Part shown: positions 1 to 5,394 of the stretch, piece by piece
Layout: each line of letters opens with the position of its first letter
How positions within the stretch are numbered: the stretch's first letter is position 1
From: JBBQVO01 sp038211505
GTDB lineage: Bacteria > Chloroflexota > Dehalococcoidia > DSTF01 > JACRBR01
Direction: 5' to 3'
NCBI GenBank assembly: GCA_038211505.1
Contig: JBBQVO010000122.1
Location: forward strand, 1 to 9,960
DNA length: 9,960 nt
The notes under the pieces: model-generated
Told to the model about the DNA's origin: nothing
What the model saw: the letters and a program-made list of their open reading frames with translations, nothing else
The model's database searches: none
Program-made: the position numbers and the translations under genes

Positions 1-427
1 CGATACTCGCACCCGTGGCGTCGCTTCCGGCGAAGACGTGAAGATTGTGCGGAACGCCGGCGTCCTGGTTGTCGAACGCGATCGTCACGGCTCCCGCCGT
101 CGAAGTGAGCGCCTCTTTGTCGAACTTGAGTGTCGAGCCCGAAGTCTTGATCGCGAGGGCTGCGCCTGCACCCGCCGTCCCCTCGTTCGCGGAGGCAGGC
201 GTTGCTGACGACGCGCGCGTCGGACTCGACACCACAGTCTTCGCGTTCGGCGCCGGCGTGATCTTGAATTGCACCACCGGCGTCGGGTCGCTGACGTCGG
301 CGCTGTTGCAGGCTACGCCGGCCGAGGCGACGAGCGCGCCGAACAGCATCAACTTCGATAGAGGGAGGAACGAGATCATCCAGATCGGCCGCTTGTGCCC
401 GCGTCGTTCACGGTCAGTGTCCCGCAT
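1..427 (-). CDS. Cupredoxin-domain lipoprotein, C-terminus cut off by window edge
   Basis: The gene reads leftward and leaves the window after 142 codons. I translated it by hand from the reverse strand. The N-terminus has a basic segment (residues 1-14), a hydrophobic stretch (17-38) and a cysteine at 40 in the context ASAGVAC, which looks like a lipoprotein signal, although -3 is Gly rather than the usual Leu. A Thr/Ser/Ala/Pro-rich linker follows (about 45-95). A cupredoxin-like beta segment then begins, with VTIAFDNQDAGVPHNLHVF at 114-132; His127 in the PHN motif is the usual first copper ligand. The Cys/His/Met ligands would lie beyond the edge. The start at 427 has AGGAG nine bases upstream and overlaps the end of the multicopper oxidase gene by 14 bases, suggesting translational coupling. 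A later ATG at 379 has no ribosome site. A likely role is a membrane-anchored copper or electron carrier for the oxidase; this is inferred from context. Confidence 0.82.
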   Translation of the reverse strand, partial: MRDTDRERRGHKRPIWMISFLPLSKLMLFGALVASAGVACNSADVSDPTPVVQFKITPAPNAKTVVSSPTRASSATPASANEGTAGAGAALAIKTSGSTLKFDKEALTSTAGAVTIAFDNQDAGVPHNLHVFAGSDATGASI

Positions 428-1490
428 GGGTCGTCGCTCCTGAGTCCGGTGTTGCGGCGTCGGTTGCCCCTGGCTGGATGGATGCGATCGCGTCCGCGAG
501 GGTCTTCGCCAGCGCATCGATGTTCAGGCTGTCGGTGTACACGACCGGGATGATCATGCCGCCGTTGGCCACGGCAAGATTCAGCGACTTGCCGTCCGGC
601 CCCATGACGTGAGAGAGCACGTGGCAGTGAAAGATCCAGGCGCCCTTGCCCGGCGCGTTCATCCGTACCTCAACGTCGATCGTCTGGCCGGGCGCGACCA
701 GCACCGTATTCTCAACGACCCCGTTCCCGCCCGTACCGTCGAGGTTCGTGCCGTCGCGTGCGATCTCCTTGGTGAAGTGCCCGTGAAAGTGCATCGGGTG
801 CAACTCGATCGCGCTGATGTTGATCATGCGCACACGTAACAGGTCGCCCTTTTTCACGAGCCAGGGATCAATGTTCGGGAATTCCTTCCCGTTGATCAGG
901 TAGTGGCCGTTGATGTTGTTCAGCAGGACGATGTGGTCCTGGTCGTACCGGCCGTCTCCGCCGTCGACAGGGTCGACAATGAACGCCCCGCTCAGACCTT
1001 TGCTCACCTGTTCCATGTCGTCCATGTGAGCGTGATACATGAACGTTCCGGGCGTGCTGGGAATCGTGAACTCGTACACCATCGTCTCGCCCGGCATGAT
1101 CGGCGGCATCGTGAGGCCGCCGATGCCATCCATCGAATTCGGCACGATGAGCCCGTGCCAGTGGACCGTCGATGCCTCGTCGAGATGATTCGTGTAATAG
1201 ATGCGCACCTTGTCGCCGGCACGGAAGCGCAGAGTCGGGCCGGGGATCTGTTCGTTGTATCCCCAGACCTCTTCCGGCGGCTGGTCGTCGCGGAACTGCC
1301 AGAGGAACTTCGAACTGGTGAGATGGACGGTCTTCAGGCCGTCCTCAACCGTCACCTCAGCTTCTTTCGGGCCGAAGTTCTGTGTCGCCGCCCGCGCCCG
1401 GCCGGGATCGGCGTTGAACCCAAGGAATGCGACCACCGCGGCGGCGATGATCACCGTCAACCACGGTGCGATGAACCATGTTCGTCTCAT
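414..1490 (-). CDS. Secreted two-domain multicopper oxidase
   Basis: A 358-residue protein with all histidine motifs of a multicopper oxidase: HWHG (110-113), HAH (153-155), HPMHFHGH (231-238) and HCH plus His294 (288-294). Known ligand assignments give a type 1 site from His231, Cys289 and His294 in domain 2, and a type 2/3 trinuclear cluster from the other eight histidines. Domain 1 has no type 1 site: Ala154 and Met156 replace the Cys and following residue. This length and layout fit a two-domain laccase-like enzyme that would act as a trimer with the cluster between subunits. Such enzymes oxidise phenols or metal ions and reduce oxygen to water; the substrate cannot be read here. Residues 1-36 are a signal peptide or anchor (hydrophobic 6-24, possible cleavage after ARA). 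The frame opens further upstream to 1568, but the ATG at 1490 is preferred because AGGAG (1496-1500) lies five bases before it and the signal peptide follows directly. The C-terminus ends in HAGH. Confidence 0.93.
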   Translation of the reverse strand: MRRTWFIAPWLTVIIAAAVVAFLGFNADPGRARAATQNFGPKEAEVTVEDGLKTVHLTSSKFLWQFRDDQPPEEVWGYNEQIPGPTLRFRAGDKVRIYYTNHLDEASTVHWHGLIVPNSMDGIGGLTMPPIMPGETMVYEFTIPSTPGTFMYHAHMDDMEQVSKGLSGAFIVDPVDGGDGRYDQDHIVLLNNINGHYLINGKEFPNIDPWLVKKGDLLRVRMINISAIELHPMHFHGHFTKEIARDGTNLDGTGGNGVVENTVLVAPGQTIDVEVRMNAPGKGAWIFHCHVLSHVMGPDGKSLNLAVANGGMIIPVVYTDSLNIDALAKTLADAIASIQPGATDAATPDSGATTHAGH

Positions 1491-1568
1491 GTCTGCTCCT
1501 ACTATCGCGATGCAATGCAGGCATCGTCGCTGGTCGAGTAAAGGAGCGGAATAGGCCGAACGGCACAT

Positions 1569-1607
1569 CGAACACGCCCGATCGGCCCTCCTGCGTCAAC
1601 GTGTTCG
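1569..1607. repeat. 8+8 bp inverted repeat, possible operator
   Basis: CGAACACG (1569-1576) and CGTGTTCG (1600-1607) are perfect inverted copies, 31 bases apart start to start, about three helical turns. They lie 79-117 bases upstream of the oxidase start, where an operator would be expected. Binding by the neighbouring NarL-type regulator is inference only. Confidence 0.35.
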
Positions 1608-1739
1608 GCTCGGGGGTCAATTGGCACGTCGGATCGAGTGCGATCGGCCCCTGTGCGGGCGAGATCCCATGCGCCAGTCTCTGAGACACAGGGATGAGCG
1701 TGGCGGGCGAAATGCACATCCGTTTCGCCGCTACGACAC

Positions 1740-1745
1740 TATACT
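1740..1745 (+). promoter_or_regulatory. Possible -10 box of the kinase/regulator operon
   Basis: TATACT matches the bacterial -10 consensus at five of six positions and would place the transcript start near 1752, giving a leader of about 33 bases before the kinase start. No good -35 hexamer lies 16-18 bases upstream, so an activator may be needed, or the match may be chance. Confidence 0.35.
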
Positions 1746-1784
1746 TGGGAGGCTCGCACGGTCGTACTGCTCGAGGTTCTCCGA

Positions 1785-2810
1785 TTGCTCAATGACGCCG
1801 CGTTCCGTGGACTGCTCGACTCGGCGCCTGACGGCATGCTCGTGATCGGTTCGGACGGCAAGATCCTCGTTGCCAACTCGCAGATTGAGGAGCTGTTCGG
1901 GTACCGGCGCGACGAACTCATTGGAGAACGTCCGGAAATCCTGGTGCCCGACGAGTCGAAGCGTGTGCATTTGGATCATCGCGCTCACTATCAGGGCCAC
2001 CCGACGATCAGGGCGATGGGTTCAGGGCTGAGCTTGAAGGGCCGCAGAAGAGACGGGAGCGTGTTTGCGGTCGAGATCAGTCTGAGCCCTCGCGCGACTT
2101 CCGACGGCACGCTGATCGTCGCCGCCGTGCGCGACATTACCGAACGTCTGCAGCTCGAGGCGGAGCGCAATGCGCTGCTCGAAACGGCGCAGGCGCAAAA
2201 CGAACGCGAGCGCATCGCGATGGATCTTCACGATGGCATCATCCAGTCGATCTTCGGCGTCGCACTAGGGCTGGAGATCGCGGCGGAAGAGACGCGAGGC
2301 ACGCCGGCCGAAGCACTGGTCGAGAGATCGATTGAGCAACTGAACGACATCATCGGAGACATTCGGGCCTACATCTTCGAGCTACGCCCGACCGCCTACG
2401 ACGGCAATCTCGTCGACTCGCTGCTCCACCTCGCGGGCGCGTTTCGCGCGAGCTCACCGATCGCCCTCGACGTCGATGTCGATGTCGGCGCCCGTGCGGC
2501 GGACATCGACGACAGCGTCGGCGTCGCGATCTTTCAGATCGTTCAAGAAGCGCTTTCCAACGTCCGCAAGCACTCTCGTGCTAGACACGTCCAGCTCGTG
2601 GTTGCGCTGGAGGATGACAGTGGTCATCTGCTCGCGCGGGTTACGGATGACGGTGTTGGATTCAACGCCGCGGAGGAGCGGGCTGAAGACCATCGCGGGT
2701 TGAGAAACCTGGTGAGCCGTGCTGATTCGATTGGCGCCGCTCTGAAGATCGACAGCGCCGGTGGGCGAGGAACCACCATCACGTTGTCCATGCCGTTGAG
2801 CAGCGAGTAG
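1785..2810 (+). CDS. PAS-domain sensor histidine kinase, NarL/DevS type
   Basis: A 341-residue soluble kinase with no membrane segment, so it should sense a cytoplasmic signal. Residues 5-120 form one PAS domain (DGMLVIGSDGKILVANSQ near the start, RDITER at its end). Residues 138-205 form a HisKA_3 dimerisation and phosphotransfer domain with His149 in MDLHDGIIQSIFG. An HATPase_c domain follows (about 240-338), with an N box at QEALSNVRKHS, DDGVGF at 288-293 and GGRGTTITL near the end. These are the hallmarks of kinases that pair with LuxR-type regulators, and the regulator lies 45 bases downstream. The start is a TTG; GAGG at 1773-1776, eight bases upstream, supports it, although the frame stays open further 5' with no better start codon. 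The PAS ligand (redox, gas or small molecule) cannot be told from sequence. Divergence from the copper unit suggests a redox or copper-linked signal, which is inference. Confidence 0.93.
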   Translation: MLNDAAFRGLLDSAPDGMLVIGSDGKILVANSQIEELFGYRRDELIGERPEILVPDESKRVHLDHRAHYQGHPTIRAMGSGLSLKGRRRDGSVFAVEISLSPRATSDGTLIVAAVRDITERLQLEAERNALLETAQAQNERERIAMDLHDGIIQSIFGVALGLEIAAEETRGTPAEALVERSIEQLNDIIGDIRAYIFELRPTAYDGNLVDSLLHLAGAFRASSPIALDVDVDVGARAADIDDSVGVAIFQIVQEALSNVRKHSRARHVQLVVALEDDSGHLLARVTDDGVGFNAAEERAEDHRGLRNLVSRADSIGAALKIDSAGGRGTTITLSMPLSSE

Positions 2811-2855
2811 TCGCGCAACTGCGTTGCATGTGCGCCACGAGAACAGGAGTCAAGT

Positions 2856-3509
2856 ATGGCCAGTACGCGCATCATGATTGTCGACGACCATGACGTCGTG
2901 CGCGAAGGTCTTGTCGCGCTGCTCAAACGCCGGGAAGGGTTTGACATCGTCGGGCAGGCCGCCACGGTTCAGGAGGCGATCGCTGAGGCAGCCCGCACTA
3001 CGCCCGATGTCATCGTCATGGACGTGCGCCTTCCGGACGGCAGCGGCATCGAGGCGTGCCGGACGATCCGCGAGTCTCGGCCGGAGACGAAGGTGCTCAT
3101 GCTCACGTCATACGCGGATGAGGATGCGGTATTCGCCTCCATACTCGCGGGCGCCGCGGGGTACGTCCTTAAACAGACGCGGGGCCGCGATCTCGGCGAG
3201 GCGATCGCGGCTGTCGCGCGTGGTGACTCACTGCTGGACGTAGCGGTGACCCAGAAGGTGCTCGACCGTGTGCGCAGCGCCGCCAATCGGAAGCCAGATG
3301 ACCCGCTCGACACGTTGACCGAGCAGGAGCAGAAGATCCTGCATCTGATCGCGGAAGGCAAGACAAACAAGCAGATCGCCGGCGAGGTGTTCCTGAGCGA
3401 CAAGACGGTGAAGAACTACGTCAGCAGCATCCTGCGGAAGCTGCATCTTACGAGGCGATCAGAGGCAGCTGCATTCATTGCGCGGAGGGAAGGTGTCGCC
3501 CACGAGTAG
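2856..3509 (+). CDS. DNA-binding response regulator, NarL/DevR family
   Basis: A 217-residue regulator. The receiver domain (about 4-120) has all conserved residues: acidic pair Asp10-Asp11 in VDDHD, phospho-accepting Asp56 in VIVMDVRLPDG, Thr84 and Lys106. A LuxR-type helix-turn-helix domain covers about 150-214 (LTEQEQKILHLIAEGKTNKQ, then LSDKTVKNYVSSIL). The DKTVKNYVSSIL recognition region resembles DevR/DosR-type regulators. The ATG at 2856 has AGGAG at 2845-2849, six bases upstream. With the kinase 45 bases before it and on the same strand, the two form a cognate pair in one operon. Targets are unknown; the divergent copper oxidase and the operon itself are the first candidates. The gene ends 40 bases before the convergent glycosylase gene, with no clear terminator between them. 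Confidence 0.95.
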   Translation: MASTRIMIVDDHDVVREGLVALLKRREGFDIVGQAATVQEAIAEAARTTPDVIVMDVRLPDGSGIEACRTIRESRPETKVLMLTSYADEDAVFASILAGAAGYVLKQTRGRDLGEAIAAVARGDSLLDVAVTQKVLDRVRSAANRKPDDPLDTLTEQEQKILHLIAEGKTNKQIAGEVFLSDKTVKNYVSSILRKLHLTRRSEAAAFIARREGVAHE

Positions 3510-3549
3510 CATCGAGCGCAGTTCAATCGGACCTCCTCGATCGCATCCG

Positions 3550-4170
3550 TCAGCTCGAACCAGGATCCAGGAAACGCGTCGAAGCACGCACCGCCGCACC
3601 GAGGTGAACCCAGTCGTCGAACTGCGACGCCTGCGGCCGGTGAAGCAGCGATTGGCGGCCAGGGTGGTACATCGGCACGAGCAGACGATCGCGCCAGGGA
3701 GTTGCGACGCCAGCATCTGACAGCTGCGCTTCGTGCGCGGCGATCGCGCGGAGCGACTCGAGAGCCACGCGTCCTAGCGCGACGATGACGGACGCCTGAG
3801 AGAGATCGATCGTGCGTTCAAGGAATGGGCGGCAGCGGGCGATCTCGCTTGTGGCGGGCGCGCGGTTGCGGCCGCGGACGTCGAGCGGGTTGCACAGGAC
3901 GGCGTTCGTGACGAAGCAGTCGTTGCGCTCAATGCCGGCGATCGCCAGAAACTCACCGAAGCGCTTGCCGGACTCGTCGCGCGTGAGTGGAACGCCGGTG
4001 ACGGCGCCACCACGCCGGCCGACGGCCTCGGCCACGAACAAGATCGGTGCATCGAGGCCGCCGTTCGCGTCGCCGAGGACGTGAGCATGCGCCATGCGAT
4101 CGCAGGCGTGGCATGCATGCACGTCGCGCACGAGCGCATTGAATGCCTGTTTGCTGTCAGATGCGGACAT
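3550..4170 (-). CDS. Uracil-DNA glycosylase, family 4-like, iron-sulfur
   Basis: A 206-residue protein of the uracil-DNA glycosylase superfamily; such enzymes remove uracil from DNA to start base-excision repair. Four cysteines fit the [4Fe-4S] ligands of family 4: Cys20 and Cys23 (HACHAC), Cys93 (TNAVLCNP) and Cys113 (ARCRPFL). Motif A is ILFVAEAVGRRGG (43-55), where family 4 usually has GEAPG; Val50 stands in place of Pro. The catalytic-loop histidine is His169 in MYHPGRQ, in place of the commoner HPS. The Cys93-Cys113 stretch carries about four more residues (DVRG) than typical family 4 enzymes. I therefore call it a family 4-like subgroup and not a canonical Udg. Its ATG overlaps the end of galT by 14 bases, so it is probably translated from the same mRNA. 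The link between a repair enzyme and sugar metabolism is likely only positional. Confidence 0.85.
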   Translation of the reverse strand: MSASDSKQAFNALVRDVHACHACDRMAHAHVLGDANGGLDAPILFVAEAVGRRGGAVTGVPLTRDESGKRFGEFLAIAGIERNDCFVTNAVLCNPLDVRGRNRAPATSEIARCRPFLERTIDLSQASVIVALGRVALESLRAIAAHEAQLSDAGVATPWRDRLLVPMYHPGRQSLLHRPQASQFDDWVHLGAAVRASTRFLDPGSS

Positions 4171-5239
4171 CGCGCAGTTCTTGCGCGGTCGCTTCCGGCG
4201 CGGTGTCGTTGATGAAGGTGCCGGCGCCGGTCTCGACGCCGGCGAGATACTTCAGTTTGTCCTTCGTGCGGTACGGCGGCATGAATTCGACGTGCAGATG
4301 CTCGCCCGGTCGTTCGATGCCGTCTGTCGCGCGCTGATGCACGGACATCGTGTACGGCATCGCGAAGGCCCACAGCGCGTCGTACTTGGCCTGCACTGTG
4401 CGCACGAGTCGTGCGAGGCCACTCCGTTCTCGATCGTCGAGATCTAGCAGCGACGGCCGGTGCTCCGTCGCCGTGATGTGCACTTCGTACGGCAGACGCG
4501 CGGCGAAGGGCACGTATGCAACGAATCCAGCGTCTTCGGCGACGACGCGTATGGCAGCAGCGCGTTCGCGGGCGACGATATCGCAGATCAGGCAGCGATC
4601 CGTCGTTGCGGCGTATGCCTCTGCGGCGGCGAACTCTCGCTCGACGTGCGGCGGCACGAACGGGAACGCGTAGATCTGCCCGTGCGGGTGCGTCAGCGTG
4701 ACGCCGATCTCCTTGCCGCGATTCTCGAAGATGAAGACGTAGCGCGCGTCCGGATGCGCTGACAGATCGCGGTAACGATCGCTCCAGACGTCGACGAGAT
4801 GGCGTGCGTTCGTCTCCGGCAGCGATGCCAGCGTCGCATCGTGCTGTGGGGCGTACACGATCACTTCGCACACGCCCGTCGCGGGCGCGCGCGCAAAGAG
4901 CGTCGAGTCATCGGTGACGCCCGGCGCATCGAGACGGAAGCTCGGGAAGCGGTTCTCGAAGACGGCGATCTCGAACGACGACGATGGGATCTCGGTAGCG
5001 AAGGCGTCGGCGCTCGGCGTTGGACACAGGGGGCAATATTCGGCTGGCGGGAGAAACGTGCGGCCCTGGCGCCCGGTCGACACGATGACGTGCTCCGCGA
5101 GGAGGGCGTTTCGGCGCAGTTCCATCTCATCCTCGCCGCGGGGCGGTGCCGTGCTGTCGAGGACGGCCGGCGACGGCTGATCGAAGGCGAAATAGTACAG
5201 ATAACGACCGTCGGGACGGTCGACGCGCGTCTTGATCAT
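4157..5239 (-). CDS. galT: Galactose-1-phosphate uridylyltransferase
   Basis: A 360-residue cytoplasmic enzyme of the Leloir pathway, which swaps galactose-1-phosphate with UDP-glucose to give UDP-galactose and glucose-1-phosphate. The catalytic motif HPHGQIYAFP is at 184-193; by analogy with the E. coli enzyme His186 carries the uridylyl group. Likely zinc ligands are Cys69 and Cys72 (CPLC), His133 (PQHD) and His184. A second Cys pair (CLIC, 216-219), VHITATEHRPSL and HLHVEFMPP (314-322) match the C-terminal half of the family. The frame extends 33 codons further upstream, but that part is unlike GalT, and the Met at 5239 (MIKTRVDRPDGR) begins normal GalT sequence. That ATG has no Shine-Dalgarno site; a TACACT box six bases before it suggests a leaderless mRNA. 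No other galactose gene lies in the window, so it may serve general sugar-nucleotide supply for glycans. Confidence 0.94.
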   Translation of the reverse strand: MIKTRVDRPDGRYLYYFAFDQPSPAVLDSTAPPRGEDEMELRRNALLAEHVIVSTGRQGRTFLPPAEYCPLCPTPSADAFATEIPSSSFEIAVFENRFPSFRLDAPGVTDDSTLFARAPATGVCEVIVYAPQHDATLASLPETNARHLVDVWSDRYRDLSAHPDARYVFIFENRGKEIGVTLTHPHGQIYAFPFVPPHVEREFAAAEAYAATTDRCLICDIVARERAAAIRVVAEDAGFVAYVPFAARLPYEVHITATEHRPSLLDLDDRERSGLARLVRTVQAKYDALWAFAMPYTMSVHQRATDGIERPGEHLHVEFMPPYRTKDKLKYLAGVETGAGTFINDTAPEATAQELRDVRI

Positions 5240-5245
5240 CGGGCC

Positions 5246-5251
5246 AGTGTA
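5246..5251 (-). promoter_or_regulatory. Possible -10 box for leaderless galT transcript
   Basis: On the minus strand TACACT is followed by six bases and then the galT ATG, so transcription from it would begin at or next to the start codon. This would explain the absence of a ribosome site before galT. The -35 region (17 bases further upstream) is not a good match, so the call is tentative. Confidence 0.35.
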
Positions 5252-5394
5252 GCGGGAGGTCGAGACCGGATAGCCGTGAGCGGCGAGCGGTTGCCGTTCG
5301 GTGAATCGACGACATCGTCGTATGTGGATCGGCGCCACGCGGCGAATAACGGAGGGCCGCTCTCCCTACGTGATTTACGGCCGACGGTCGCGGG

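Larger units (their letters stand above)
1491..1784. promoter_or_regulatory. Divergent intergenic control region
   Basis: This 294-base stretch separates the leftward copper-oxidase unit from the rightward kinase/regulator operon, so promoters for both should lie here. It holds an 8+8 bp inverted repeat (1569-1607), two exact copies of CGATCGGCCC (1579-1588 and 1641-1650) and a TATACT box at 1740-1745. Small open frames cross it, but none has a recognisable product. No clear -35/-10 pair was found for the leftward unit. Confidence 0.5.

Noticed and set aside
45..443. 132-codon plus-strand frame at the left edge
   Set aside because: The opposite strand encodes a lipoprotein signal and cupredoxin motif, so the plus-strand frame is a shadow.
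903..1541. 212-codon plus-strand frame opposite the multicopper oxidase
   Set aside because: Antisense shadow; the minus-strand frame has every copper ligand.
3511..3541. ATCGAG...CTCGAT inverted repeat between the converging regulator and glycosylase genes
   Set aside because: Six-base arms with a loop of about 19 bases and no T tract; not a credible terminator.
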